Source: Ophiodon elongatus
Lineage: Eukaryota; Chordata; Actinopteri; Perciformes; Hexagrammidae
Direction of reading: 5' to 3'
NCBI GenBank assembly: GCA_016806645.1
Contig: JACSYO010001810.1
Coordinates: 3,583,001 to 3,647,000, forward strand
Length of the DNA stretch: 64,000 bases
The translations under genes were made by a program, and so were the position numbers. The notes under the pieces are model-generated. The model ran no database searches and was not told the origin of the DNA. It was given only the letters and a program-made list of their open reading frames with translations. Positions 21,770 through 34,937 of this stretch are shown one piece after another (the stretch's first letter is position 1; the number at the start of each line of letters is the position of its first letter).

Positions 21770-23301
21770 TCTGAAATCACTCCCTCACTACTCCGGTTAT
21801 AATGGACACTCAGGGGTGTGTTGTGGAAGTGGAGAGTAAATTGGGACTATGTTTGGGATTCATGAATCGTCATTTTATTGCATGGTTTTCATATTTGGAA
21901 AATAAGACTCATTGCGTAGTGGGATTATTAGAGCGTCCATGGAGCATCCTGGTGGCCGACACGTTAAAGGTAATGTTCGTGAACCACGAAATATCAGGTT
22001 CATTTGCGTCGGTCGTCTCACTGATGACGGCACGACACTGCCCCAGAGGTACTCTAAGAAGAAGACTACTTTTTTGTTGAGAATTTTGATTGCAAGATAT
22101 AGTATAGTACATCAGTTTCACACTTAGGAGTACACTATATAGTAAATATGGAGTGACTTTGGACATGGATATTTTTGCAGTGATGTTTTACGTTTACGAG
22201 TTCATTAGTTATGTGGTGGAGAGTAATGTGTTCGACAACGTTCTCTGAATGTTTGTGAGAATGCTCTACAGTCCATACATGCTGCAGTGAGATTAATGAC
22301 ACAGATGCAGTCATTTTAAATTAATCACACAACAAAAGGTTCTGTGAATATTGTGTATAATCTACCCCAAGCAGAGATGACTCGGCTGGGCTAAAATATG
22401 GACTCTAATTTAACCTGAGCCTTCCACTGGATGACAAAAAGTTAGCAGCACAATGTTAATCTCCTGTAATTCTTTTTTCACTGTTTGTAATGTGTTTGTG
22501 TTTATGAAAGCATTTACAGAACATTAAAATCAAAGTTGAGCCTTTTAATTCATCCTACACAGCAGTAGTTCTTCTCAAAATCAACTTGCACAAAACACAA
22601 TTTATACAAATTGATTTCATGTTGTACTTGCAGCATGACATTGACATTGACATTTTTTCCATAAAAAAAAGAAAAACCCAGAGGTATCTCAAAACCGGTT
22701 AACAAATAGGATTACAGTACAAGGTCATGGATGTCCAAAAAAAGGTCATGGATGTACAGATTTCAAAACGATGAGAGGGATAAGCATGCAACAAACTAAA
22801 AAAAAAAGAGTTTTCTTCCAGATTGATTGTTGTAAAAATTACTTGACAATCAGACATTTGCCAAACTTGGAGTCTTTATCCCCAAAACCTGCATTAAATA
22901 ACATTGAAACAAATTTCAAGAGAAAATGTCCTCAGGAAATCCTCAAACTGGCTGTGTTGCTTCAGCTACACATCAACAGTGTAATGAACTCGCCGGGGGA
23001 CAGACCCACAACCCATTCAGTGGCAGAATGAAGTCCAAAGCTGGCACGATGACACAGTCCGCCATTGTAAGTTTGAGTGGTGTTCACAGAGTTATTAACA
23101 GTTTGAAAAATGACCTTTGACGGACTTTTGTACAACCATGTTAGCTTTGGATGAAGTGGGTATTTTACGCGCTGAATGAGGAATGTGAATAAGTCACCCA
23201 GTAGACGGGAGGCTGATGCTGCATACTACATGTGTAGTCGGGGTAAAATGGGGACAAACTTCTAAACTCCCGATCTATTCTATGAGGGTATCGTCACAGG
23301 C
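21770..23301 (-). other. ppig: ppig 3' UTR and convergent intergenic stretch
   Basis: No coding exon recognised. The part next to 23301 is presumably ppig 3' UTR. Minus-strand poly(A) motifs occur near 22544 (ATTAAA) and 21871 (AATAAA), but which is used cannot be told. It contains the second copy of the 64-bp duplicated segment. Confidence 0.5.
22700..22763 (+). repeat. 64-bp duplicated segment, copy 2
   Basis: Identical to 16390-16453. It lacks the left hairpin arm and the LINE context of copy 1. It probably lies in the ppig 3' UTR. Confidence 0.9.
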
Positions 23302-26300
23302 TCAGTCGCTGTCAGAGCTTGAGCTAGAGCTGCTTCTATTTCTCTTGCTGTCGCTCCGGTCTTTGCCCTTTGTACTATCTGGTCTCGGCTTGGCCGGGCT
23401 TCTTCTGTCTTTGGACTTGGAGGTGCTGCTTGCTTCCCTCCGCTTGGAATCGGGACTCTTTTGACTCTTCCTTCTCTCATCCCTATCGCTCTCGGAGCTG
23501 CTGCTGCTGCGTCTTCTCCTTCCTCTGTGAGAGGATCGATCTCTGCTGTGGTCTCTCCTGCTACTCCTGCTCCTGGAGCGCCTGCCTCTGTGGGAGTCTC
23601 TCGACTTATTCCTGTCTGGACTTCTTGTTCTGTGCTCCTTATCCCTGGATGTCCCTCGCTTCTTACTCTCCCTTTCACTGTTGTGTCGTCTCTCCTGACT
23701 CCTGCTACGTTCTCTGCCCCTCTCTCGGTCTTTATCGCGTTTCTCTTCCTTGTCTTTGGACGCTGCAGGCGCGCTCCTGTCCCTGTTCCTGCTACTCGAT
23801 CTGTGGCCATCTTTTGCGGTAGGCTTTTCCTTACTTGGGGACTTTGTCCTAGTTCTCTCACCATTTCTTCCTTTGGTGTCCTCTTTCTGCTTTTTGTCGG
23901 AGTCATGACCCTTATTTTTATCTTTACTGAGATCCGCCTCCGCCTCCTTTTCTTTCTTACCAGCATTTTTGTCTTTGCTCCTTGAGCGACCTTTCCTGTC
24001 ATCACTTTTGTGCTTGTGACCCTTCTCTCTGCTTTTTGACCGCCTACTCTTCTCTCTGCTTTTGCTGCGGCTTTGAGATTTATCTCTTTTCTTCGCCTTG
24101 TGTTTGCTATGCTTCTCGTCCTTCTCAACAGTGTCCTCCTCTTTGCTTTTGGATCTATGTGACCGAGATTTCTTCTCTTTTTTACCCTCAGCTGCGTGTT
24201 CATGCTTTGTGTCGGAGGTCCGCCTCTCTCTTCTTGGAGCTTTAGCGGCGTCATCCTTGGCCTCGTTCATGTCCCCTCTGTTGAAAAAGTGCAGCGTAAA
24301 TGTAAAGAACACAGAACACGACTACTGACACCAGGCGACACCATGGAACGACATGGCAGCGTTCAATGATGTTCCGCCAACACATTACTCAGAAAACGTT
24401 TGAATTATTTGCTTACAGAACACATGTTCTTGTTTAATGGGACTCATAAGGATTGAAATATAAGAAGTATCACAATGGCTTTTGCATTTCATCTCATATC
24501 TTTGGAACATTTCAGGTACCCACCCGGGAAGGTTTAGCTGTTTCATGTCAAACATTTCATCACTGCGAGGCGCACTAAAAAGGAATGTTAAGCCAGTTTG
24601 GATTCTAATTAAGCTAAAATGTCTTCTTTTCTTTTGTATTGTTTAATATGTGGTAGGTCTACTTTTACATACTCTTTAATGAGTGAAAGTGAAGTTATCT
24701 TACTTGTCACCCTTAATCCAGCGCTCTCCGGTGACTGCCCTCATCCTCTGACGCTGCAACTCCAGACGCCAGTGTGGGGGGGTTTCACTGCGGCGGAAAC
24801 GGTCTCTGGACCTTGAACGAGACGGAGTCCGATAGCGCTGGTTGGGAGGAATGATAAAACACTTACTTATGTTCTAAAACAGATTGGAAACTACGCTGGT
24901 CAAGACAGGAATCTTAGAAAACGGCAACTAAAAGTTTTAGAAATTGTGAAATTAAATTGTGTGCGTCACTGCCTTATAAAAGCAACAAGATATATTCCAA
25001 TCTCATTAGTCATCATATTAATTGTGACAAAGTGGACAAAATGTTAGTTGAGCTCTTCACACTGAAGTCCACCTACCCTTGGACCCCTGCCTTTTATCTT
25101 CCTCCCAGATCGGGTCATCACCAGTCTTTTATGATATGATGACTGAGAATTATACGATATGCCAGAACTAGAGAGAAGGGAAAAAAAAGCAAGGCATGAC
25201 ATTTTGGTTAACATGAGCATCCAAATGTTCTCATGACACCGTGTGGGAAATAAGTGAGGCGCTTGTTGTAAAACGTGTGTAAAAAAAGCACGCTATAGTT
25301 GAGGGGATGGTCCGGTAGCTTACAACACAGGCATGGCCAGCGTAACCAGCTATGCGGCCACCGCGGTGCGGACCTAAAAAGCCCTAAAAAGCCCACCATG
25401 TCTCTGCATGTGACGTGAACCCCCCTGCAACTGAAGGTTATCAATAAAACCGCTATCCGTGGTGGGTGAGACGTGCTGGCTGAGATGACCGGAGAGGGAG
25501 CGTGTCACATTGTGGCCTCTCAGCAATTTTGCACACGAAAACTATACGACAACTAAAATCGTACTTGGTGACATACGCAAAAATATTTACGTATTATATT
25601 GAAAGCTACTGATGCTCTCGCATTCGTATTTGGGCACGATACGAATCAATCACACCTAATATAAAAACACTAACCTCTCTCTTGGCCTTTCCTCTTTATT
25701 CTGAGCCTTTTCAGCCTCCTCTTTTGGCTTCTGGACCACCAGGGGACTCCTCCTCATGAGGAACCGATTCTCGGGGATGGGTGGAATTTCCTCAGGACGT
25801 ACAGTAGAAGTAACCAACTCTTCTTGTTCTTTCTCTTCAGCACTTTCAGCCTCTGACCTAGGAAAGCATTGCGGCTCAGAATAAAATCACTAGCGTACTG
25901 GACACTGCAGAAAGTGAAAATGGGACAATAAATGAAGTACCTTTTCTTTTCCTTCTTCTTCTTCTGTTTCTTTTTTAGCTTCTTCGCCTTCTTTTTCTTC
26001 TTCTTAGATTCCTTCTCCGATTCATCAGAATCAGAGGAGGATTGTGACGAGCTCTCAGAGTCGCTGGAGCTACTGCTGGAACTGGAAGAGACTCGCTCTT
26101 TTTTTCTCTCGTCTTTCTTTGCTGCAAACATTCAAGAATCTGTTAGAAGCACTGCTTCATAAAATCTAAAATACATTTTGAAAGTACCGAAAATGCTTCA
26201 CACAAACAAACCTTTAGACTTAGGGATGAGCTCTCCACAGTTCAAGACTTTCACGTCAGCGTATGGTCTACTATTGGGATCCGTTTTCTGGTTTTCCATG

Positions 26301-27770
26301 GTTTGAACAACCTCTTGGCCAGAAATCACATGACCAAAAACCACATGGACGCTGAGGAGATACAGTGGTGTTGAGCTTCAGCTATGTTGATCTAAGTGAA
26401 ACATACTGTGTACATCGTGCACGATATACGAATCAATCAGAGTTTCAGACCAATTAAGCAGCACTTACCCATCCAGATGTGGTGAAGGTTTTGTTGTTCT
26501 AAAGTGGTACAGCAGGCCAATCAAGAAAAAAGGTCATAAATATTTGCATGGCCTAGGACAGAATGAACTAATGCATCAAAATCGATAATATATAGGAATA
26601 GTGCTTACATGAAAAACTGCGATCCATTTGTATCTTTGCCTCTATTGGCCATAGACAGCAGGTAGTCCTTGTTGTGTTTAACAGCGAAGCTTTCATCTGG
26701 GGGAAAAGGATAATATTGTACTGCCATCTTGGAGCCAACGTTGGTTTGGATAACAACTGACAGCTCTGACAGTGGCCTCTTTACCTTCAAAAAAGCCTCC
26801 ATAGATGGATTCACCTCCTCTTCCATTACCTAGGACAGAGAAGGAACAAAACATGAACAAGGGAGCTGCTACAGGAATGAGATTTATGCCGTTTTAAAAC
26901 TTGTTCAAATAGATGCGGTTCGATTGATGTTAAGATTTGTTGATGCGTTCTTTAGGTGCCGACGTGACGCCATGGGTATAGAAGGTAAACACTTACAGCC
27001 CTGTGATGCTATTAACAGAGAGACTTGCAGTCATTAACTATATTTTCAGACTTAAAATATATGGACTTAAAAGCCTAGGTGTCCTAAGGTAAGTGCACCA
27101 TTCACATCTTTATATTCAAACTTTATTAACTCACCTTCGCTGAAGTCTCCGCCTTGAATCATAAAGTCTTTTACAACTCGATGGAACAGACATCCTTTGT
27201 AGTACAGGGGTTTCATAGTTCCTTTGCCAATGCCTTTTTCACCTGAATGAAACCACAGTCAGTTATCAGTTATCAATATTACACTGTGCAAGAAAGTAAA
27301 ATGTTTTCTGGCAGTTTTTTTGTGGTTCAATTTCATTATTTACCTGTGCACAGGCATCTGAAGTTTTCACATGTTTTGGGACAGATGTCTGAAAACAATT
27401 CAACCACAACTCTGCCGACTGCGAGGAAAGAGCATTGTTAGTTTTCTTTATCATAGAGAGAAATTACCTTCAGTGGTCACTTTATTGGGTACATATAGCT
27501 AAAACCAAATGCAGTCTGAAAACCTTCTGCCCGCCCCATTTATCTCAATAATGGTGGAATACATATTAGAAAAATATTTGTGTATTATGCAACTCAACAG
27601 TAGCACAAACTACAGCCACACAAAATGAGCACACGGTTAAATAAATACCTCTTTAAAACATTTAAAACTAAATTGGATGAACTGACAACTGAGTGAATGT
27701 CTTTCTTACCGAGCACATTACTGATGCCGACGTCAAGAAAGCACCGAGTGCGCTGAACTTTGATCCCCAT
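23302..27770 (-). CDS. ppig: Peptidyl-prolyl isomerase G (SR-cyclophilin)
   Basis: A nuclear cyclophilin that binds RNA polymerase II CTD and splicing factors (family knowledge). Twelve coding exons join in phase to 703 codons (human 754): 27770-27710, 27418-27344, 27242-27135, 26829-26785, 26696-26609, 26498-26469, 26351-26212, 26121-25941, 25857-25675, 25167-25077, 24837-24704, 24277-23302. Residues 1-175 are cyclophilin: FHRVVKDFMIQGGDF carries the catalytic Arg/Phe/Gln, and the cyclosporin-site Trp of CypA is His (SPHLDG), as in human PPIG. Then come a Ser/Asp/Lys-rich acidic-basic stretch, STVRPEEIPPIPENRFLMRR and RSGRKIKGRGPRRYRTPSRS. The 976-base last exon is a long RS/KE-rich tail ending in a Ser-Asp run. 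A noncoding first exon is expected, because an acceptor (CACCTTCAG) lies about 20 bases before the ATG. Confidence 0.96.
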
Positions 27771-27959
27771 GATCACATCTACTGATCAAACACCTGAAGG
27801 TGAAGAAACACAGAGAAGGGACAATTTATTAGCCAGCCAATCCTGCACACAGGGTCTGAGGAGCTGCACGATTACATCTAAATGCATTCATTCTTTAAAT
27901 GCTAATGAAAACCCTTTTTCATGCACAATAAATGATAAAGCTGTTGGCTGTAAATTATC

Positions 27960-29253
27960 CTCTCAATATATTAGATGCACAACGTTAACGTGCTTGGCAC
28001 CGCCACGACGGCAGATGGGTTATATACAGCGAACGTTGTCTTAATGCTAGTTTCGTTCTTCCGTCACGAGTTCGGTTGGAACGAGCAACGCGTTCTAAGC
28101 CTCACGCGACCTGTGGAACAGAACGCGAAGACACGCTTTTGAGTTTATCGATCACAACCGCTCGCGCTCAAACACTCGCCGGGATTCTATCGTTATGGTG
28201 TCACACACACACATACACGCGCGCGCACGGTCACCATGACGGTAGGCCTGGCGTTAGCATTAGCAGGTTCAACGAGCCTCAGCCAGACAACATGTTAGAG
28301 GGATTCTTCTACTTGACGTATAACGCACAATTTAGACACATTAACTACACACATGTACCGCCGAGACGTGGTTAATGCGAAATCACGTCACCTGGAAACG
28401 AAACGAGATCACTCCATACAGCGAGTTGCTCGAACAAACGACGAATATTAACTTTCATTCAGTGTTGGGTTCAGTGTTTTCCAAAGATGGCGCGGCTCGG
28501 ACGTCAATGTATTTCACGAATCGTGCGCCAGTGAACTCAGCCGGGCACGTAGCGGTATAGGGCGGGGCTACTTTGTGCCCTGAATGTAACCTGTCAGGTA
28601 CAACTGTTCACAGGCTGCTGGTCATCCGGTCCGTTTGGATAGTTTGTTTTATCTTTTATTTAAAAAATAAAAAAAATAAAAATACACAATGTATTTTTCT
28701 TTTCTTTTAAACAAACTATCAAAACGTACACGGACCCCACAGGGCAACTAGTTGCCTGCTGCCTGAATGACAAAACCCAGGCTATTAAATACCCACAAAT
28801 CGTGACGTCACTAGCTACGGAAGTGAAACATTGTAGCGCCCATGCTGACCCGATGCTGACTTTGAATGAGTATTATATTAGTGTGCTATATTATATGCTC
28901 TTTGATTCTCTATAATCTAAATACATATATCTTAGAATCCAGCGACGAGGGGTGATTTGGCTTTATCGGTGATTTAGTGTGATCTTTTCTCCACGCACGT
29001 GAATACCGTGTTACGAAACTGAACGTAACTACTGGCAGCTCACCTCACCGTTAAAGGGAAGTTATATGAAATATCAGAATGCTGTCTGCGAGATGAAACC
29101 CTCTGAACCTGAGGTCAGCATGTCACACTGAGCTTACCTAACGGCCATGCAAGTGTTGTGCAACTTGGAGAAAAACATAATTTAAGACATTGTGACATTG
29201 TGTTTAAATATTGTAATGAGTTTCTTTGGTGTGTTTTTTTTTTGTGTCTCCAG
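27960..29253. promoter_or_regulatory. Shared ppig / fastkd1 promoter region
   Basis: The two genes are head to head, with start codons 1.65 kb apart. The 28.0-28.6 kb part is CpG-richer than the flanks. A possible ppig noncoding-exon donor (CCAG then GTGACG, minus) lies near 28392. On the plus side an acceptor (GTGTCTCCAG) at 29244-29253 opens the exon with the fastkd1 start. Exact transcription starts cannot be read from sequence. Confidence 0.5.
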
Positions 29254-29419
29254 TTGACACAGGTCCACGAAGGAGCACCTTACATATCCTCCCTCCAGAC
29301 TGTGGTTGTGTGGGTGAGACCTCAGCTGGCTGAGGTTACCTGCTGGTTTGACAGTGAGCTGCACTGTGTTGGTACAATGAAGACCCCCAATACATCCTTA
29401 ATTTGAGCCGGTGTCTGTG

Positions 29420-32400
29420 ATGATGTTTCGGGTCCGGTGTGTGAATTCCTTCCTTCGGAGGCTCCTTCATGGAGGGGCAGGGAACCGAGACCAGGTTCTG
29501 GAGCAGCTGCGGGTTTGCTCGGCTGAAGACCAGGTGTTTGATGTGGTGGGCAAGAACAAAGCCAAGCTCACAGTGAACCACGTCAGCAAGGCTGTTGGGA
29601 TGCTGTGGCAGTTTCAGAAAGAGAAGCCCCAGATGCTCAGGACTGTGGAGCTCATCAAGAGGCACCCGCAGTTCTTGACTCTGAGGGTTTTGGCGGAGAA
29701 CAAAATTGCTCTTATGGATGATTTAACGTTGGTCGACATGCTTTACAGTTTCCTCAGGTACATTAGGAAATAGACACAATCAAGTTCAAGTGTTATACTG
29801 ATATCATAATATCGTTATTATAACATGCTGTATTATTGGCCGTCCTTTAGGTTGAACGTGGATCAACATGACTCCCTTGTTCAGCAGTTAGTTTCCGAAG
29901 CATGGCTCAGAATAGACAGGTATGATTTCATTACATTGTCTTGAGCTGTTGGGATGTGAGGCTGCAACTATCATTTTCATTATTTAATGATATGGTAAAT
30001 ATTTTTTCAATTAATCTATAAAATACCCCAAATTTTTGAAAATTGGAAAAAAAACAGATATAAAATATACAATGATTATAAAATACAGAAAAGCTGCATA
30101 TCTCCATATCAGAGAAGCTGAAACCAGCACATGTTTGGAATTTCTTCTTTATTAGTTACAAAATAGATGACTTGCTCTCAAATTTGTTGGATTAGTTGTC
30201 TGATTTTTTTCAGCACTAATGAGATGTTACACAAATGTGGATTTTTACAGATTTCCACTGGCATCGCTATCCAAGTTTTCCATCTGTTTAAGTGATCAGC
30301 ACCTTCAACACAGCCCTCTCATGGGCCACATCACCAGTATTGTGGATCAGAGGTTGTCTTCCATTGACGATGCCAGGTTGGTCAGGAGATAGGATCAAAT
30401 AACAAATATTTTATCCAATTCAAGTACTTTTATATTGTGTATTGACACTCTGGTTGTCTTTCCCAGGATCCTAACTACACTGATGATTAGCGTGTCGTCC
30501 CTAGTGTCCCCCCGGCTCCGGGATGCCCTCATTAGCCGGGCTGACCATCTCCTAGAAACCATGGATCCCTCGAATTATAACAACCCGCGGAGAGTGGTGC
30601 AATTCCTGCGCAACATCAAGCACAGTTACCGGCCTCTGCTGGAGAAGTGCAACGGGATCATCTTGCGCAACCTTCCCAGACTGGACGCAGAGAATATCAG
30701 CATCATCATGGGGCTGTATCAGTCCTTGCAGTTCAACAACTGTGACTTCAGGCTGGCTGTCAAACAACGACTAACGGAGCTGATGGATTCAAGCACCGAC
30801 CCCTTCTCCTTCACCAAACTTTTTGTCGCTCTGGCGCCGATGGCTAGTCAGGAGCTCAAAGATGGGTTGGTATCATTATCAATGGAGTGACCCAAAAATC
30901 TGAACCCACTTACAGCAGTTCTTGAGTTTCACATGTCTCTGATGTAATGTCATCCCCCTCAGGCTGGAAAACACTGCCCTCCTGTTGGCGGACGAGCTCA
31001 GTGCACATCAGGCTCTGGCAATAGCTGAAGCTCTAGAAGAGACTCAGAGCAGGAATCTGAGCTTATTGAACAAGTGAGTTCATATCTCTGCCATATAACA
31101 ACCTCATAGCTTCAGAAGTGTCAATAAATCTGCCAATCTCAACTTATTGCAGATATATTGGTATTACTATATATTTCAGCTGTAAAGCAATTAGAAATTT
31201 CAGTACATGAATGACAAAACCAAGATTGATCAAATGTTCTTGGCAGATGCCATTTTCATGAAATAGATATTCAAATTCCATTTTTTTCTGAGAACTCAAA
31301 GGACCTCTTGCTCATGCCGTGTTGAAAGTTGAGATTGAAAATTAATTCTTGATCTTGGAAACAGCAGTTTCTCACCACAAAGTGCATTAATTTAACAACA
31401 GTGTTTCCATTTCATAGTTTGGCAATCAGAAAGCTCTAAAAAGTTTATTTTTGTTGGCAATTTTTTTATTACAGGGATCCATAGGGATCATAGTGTTATG
31501 TATTTTATTTGTTTATGTGAAAGGACAACTCTCCACCGATGTATAGAAATATAATTTAAATATTTTGTCAAATGTAATTATGACTAAATCATTTTCCAGA
31601 ATTGCATCAGTGATCCAAAGGAATCTTCATGTCTACAAGCCAGTGGAGGTGGCCAGAATCACACAGGCCCTTTTTCTGATGCACTACCAGAACCCCGAAC
31701 TCTTTACTAAACTCCGAAACATTTTGGTCAAGTAAGTGTTTATGTGAGCTAAAGAGGACATTCTGCTTCACTTTTTTTGTTTGAAAAAAATGACGACGGA
31801 TTACACTTTATCTTTCAGATTTTTGCAGCGCAGCGTCTACCCCTACGAAGTGACCATGCTGACCCGCGTTCTGTCCATGCTGCCCAGCCCACGGCTGGAC
31901 GAGGGCGTGATCACACGGGTGGATGCGGTGGTGGCCCAGTGCAATCTCAATGACCTCAACACCATCTCTTTTGCCGTTGCCAAGTGGGTGCGTAATGATG
32001 CCTCGTACCGCCACAACACTCCCAGCAAGTACGTCCGTCTGCTGCAGACCCTGAACCGCTGCGGCCACGAGAGGCTGCAAAAGGCCGACCGGCTGGACTT
32101 GGTGCTGGAGGAGCTCAAGTACATTTCGGGAGAGTGGTTTGAGGAAATGCTGCTGGACGAGACGATGGTCACGCTGAAGAGGATGGTGGACCAAATCCAC
32201 TGGAGCAATGTGCCTGAGTTGGCCCTCTTCTTGACCAGAATAAACCACCTGTGCCCTCCGCTGATGGACCGTATCGCCAGCGTGGCTATTAAAGACATTG
32301 ACAAGGTGCCCTAAGAGACATCATGATATGTTCAGTCTGCAGTATTTAAACAACTGCATTTAAAAATATGAACTGTATTTTTTTTTTTTTCCTGTATAAT

Positions 32401-33297
32401 TTTTCAGATTCACCACTCTGCAACATATGCCACCCTGCTGCCGTTCTCTGTCCTGAATTATGATCCAGCACAAGCAGACGAGTTGTATGACGTTTGTATT
32501 CAGCGCTTCAGCCCTCATATCAGTAAGTCAATCCGTTTTACTCATTTGTTTACTTTTTTATTTCAAGCTTACACTAACACCTGTCTTTGTGCTTGTAGGC
32601 TCCTTTGACCCACATCTGCTGGTTCTCCTGGCGTACACTCTGTCCGTGGCCGACTGTTTTCCTGAGGAACTCGTCAGAGAGATTTTCAGTATCGACTTTC
32701 TGGGAAAGCTGGATGCCCAATTAGAAAGTATGTCTCCACTTTGCTCGTGTTTTGAAATATTGTTTTATATGCATCGGGAGCAAAATATCCACCGTGAGAT
32801 GTAATCACTTCACACCTCAGTAGAACCAATTGTCCTTTCCTCTTCCAGCTCTAGCCGATGCCCTCAACATGCGCACCAGACTGCGCCTCATGGAGATCAA
32901 TCGCGCCGTCTGTCTCGAGTGTCCCGAGTTCCAGGTGCCGTGGTTTCATGAGCGCTACTGCCAGCAGTTGCAAAAGAAAGGTAAAAAGAAGTAACGAGAA
33001 AATGATTTATTATTATTTCGGTGGGTGTTAAAAATTCCAACAAATCTACACTGTCAAAAATAATTTCCCAGGTAATGGCACTGTCAGCCCTGTGCAGCAG
33101 CAAATCCACAAAATGCTGGGTGAAGTTCTCGGTGGCATTAACTGTGTCCGAGTAGCAGTTGTCACTCCATATTTTTACACCGTAGGTGAGTAATATCGGG
33201 AAAGCTCTGTATTCATCATTGATTTGATATTTTATCGCACATTTTCTATTCTATTCTGAAAAAGTCTTTGCGAATGCATCAAGTCATTTTATAAGCA

Positions 33298-33333
<36 letters not shown>

Positions 33334-33988
33334 CTGCTAAATACAAGCCTGAAGGTAACCGTGACGTTATATTTCCATTCAGTGAAAATCTCCACGTAAG
33401 GACAGAAGTGTCATGTGACCGTGTTCGCCTTTTCAGACTTTGAATGCACACTGGACAAACACCTTCAGCCGTTGCCTTACAGCGAGCCCAGCACGCTGCA
33501 GATCTCAGACAGAGGACGGGTTCACTGGGGGAAAAGCTCAGTGGAGAACATCAGGGATGTGCTGCCACCTGGAGCTCAGCGGTAGGGACACATTAAACAA
33601 ACATTGTGGATTTAAAAAAAAAAAGAAGATGAATGAGTAGATCACTCAGAAATGAAGTGTGTGTTGACGTCCTGTTTTTACTCGTGACTCAAGAGTTGCG
33701 GTGGACTTTCTCGATTCAAAGTCCTTCTGCAAGAACTCTCCACATATGAAAGGTGAAACCCTGATGAGAAAAAGACACCTTGAAATTCTGGGATACCGTG
33801 TGGTTCAGGTGAGAAGACATAATTTAAAGTTGCATGTGCTGTTGTACATCTCTTACACTGAATCCTATTAAATGTCCGTGACACTTTTACAGATCCCTCA
33901 CTTTGAATGGAACTCGATGGAGCTTTCAACACCAGATGCCTGGAAGGAATATCTAAAGAAGAACATATTTAGGGAGCTCTCTTCTTGA
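29420..33988 (+). CDS. fastkd1: FAST kinase domain-containing protein 1, mitochondrial
   Basis: A mitochondrial matrix protein of the FASTK family that tunes the level of certain mitochondrial mRNAs. Fourteen exons join in phase to 835 codons (human 847): 29420-29757, 29851-29919, 30251-30376, 30467-30865, 30963-31073, 31600-31731, 31819-32305, 32408-32522, 32599-32727, 32849-32980, 33072-33185, 33437-33581, 33694-33808, 33893-33988. The N terminus (MMFRVRCVNSFLRRLL) fits a mitochondrial presequence. The middle holds helical repeats and the FAST_1/FAST_2 domains. The last three exons hold the RAP domain (KGETLMRKRHLEILGYRVVQ, then IPHFEWNSM). The start is one of two adjacent ATGs. The exon 7 donor (AAG then GTGCCC) is weak, and reading through it hits a stop two codons on. 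Confidence 0.95.
33300..33332. repeat. (TA)n microsatellite
   Basis: Pure TA run in fastkd1 intron 11. Confidence 0.95.
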
Positions 33989-34062
33989 AGGCCTTATTTA
34001 TTGAACAATGGAAGTAATGTTGCATTCGACACTTTTTGAGTTCTGGGTTTGAGAATTTTCAG

Positions 34063-34068
34063 AATAAA
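34063..34068 (+). terminator. fastkd1: fastkd1 poly(A) signal
   Basis: AATAAA 75 bases after the stop. A second AATAAA lies near 34186. Confidence 0.7.
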
Positions 34069-34551
34069 AACAGTATGTTTATATATAAATATATATCAAG
34101 TGCTCCTTTTAGTTACATGAATCTACCTCATTCATGTTAAGCGAGATTGTGTATTATGTGCTTTTGTATTGAAATTTGTATTTCAAATAAAATGTGACAT
34201 TAATATCCAACAATAATAGGGTATTGTCAGTGTTGCTCAAACAACATAAATGTTAAATTTTTGGCTATCACGCAGTTTTCTTGCAAATAATATGCTATAT
34301 CTTGTTGAGCATTGTATAGCAAGTAATGTCTTTGGGCTGCGAGTGTAGAGTTTTTGAACACCAAGACTACACAGCTCGTTTACATGTGACTTATGTGAGC
34401 TCTTATTCATAACTGAACCTTTGGTTAGTTTAATCAACTCTGCTCTGACGCATTACTTCACTCAGACAACAACAAAAGTGTTGTCTTAAAAATGTTTAAG
34501 GTTATACTACTCATGATTGAGCACAGGGACACTATTTCTGGGCTTGAATCA

Positions 34552-34557
34552 TTTATT
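34552..34557 (-). terminator. klhl41: Candidate poly(A) signal of klhl41
   Basis: AATAAA on the minus strand about 380 bases after the klhl41 stop. The two genes converge here. Confidence 0.5.
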
Positions 34558-34937
34558 GTGATGTAATATTTAATGAGCTGTGTTAAAAAAACAATCTAAA
34601 ATAGCATAAAAAAGAAAAAGAAAAGACAGTCTCATTGTGCATGTTAATACTGAAGAGACAGAAGGTACATGTTATTCACTGGAGAAGGAGCATTTCCAGG
34701 TTCGCAGAAAAGAACATTAATTTCTATGCAATCCTTCAACTTTTTAATGAGTGGAAGTGATGTGTTTTAGTGGATCAGAATCAACAATTACATTTCATGA
34801 AACTACTCACAGAACAGGCAAAGGGGACATGTGTTACATTAAAATGTTGAATTAGAACAACGAGCCACTGAATAAGCATGTACATAATATTTTGCCTACA
34901 GCAGTGAAGTTAAAGTGCCTTGTCTGTCCCAGGACTG

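Noticed and set aside
23370..24328. Several long plus-strand reading frames opposite the last ppig exon
   Set aside because: They mirror the low-complexity RS-rich codons of ppig. The minus strand carries the real protein.
31808..32304. Long frames antisense to fastkd1 exon 7
   Set aside because: Shadow frames; the plus-strand exon joins in phase to its neighbours and matches FASTKD1.
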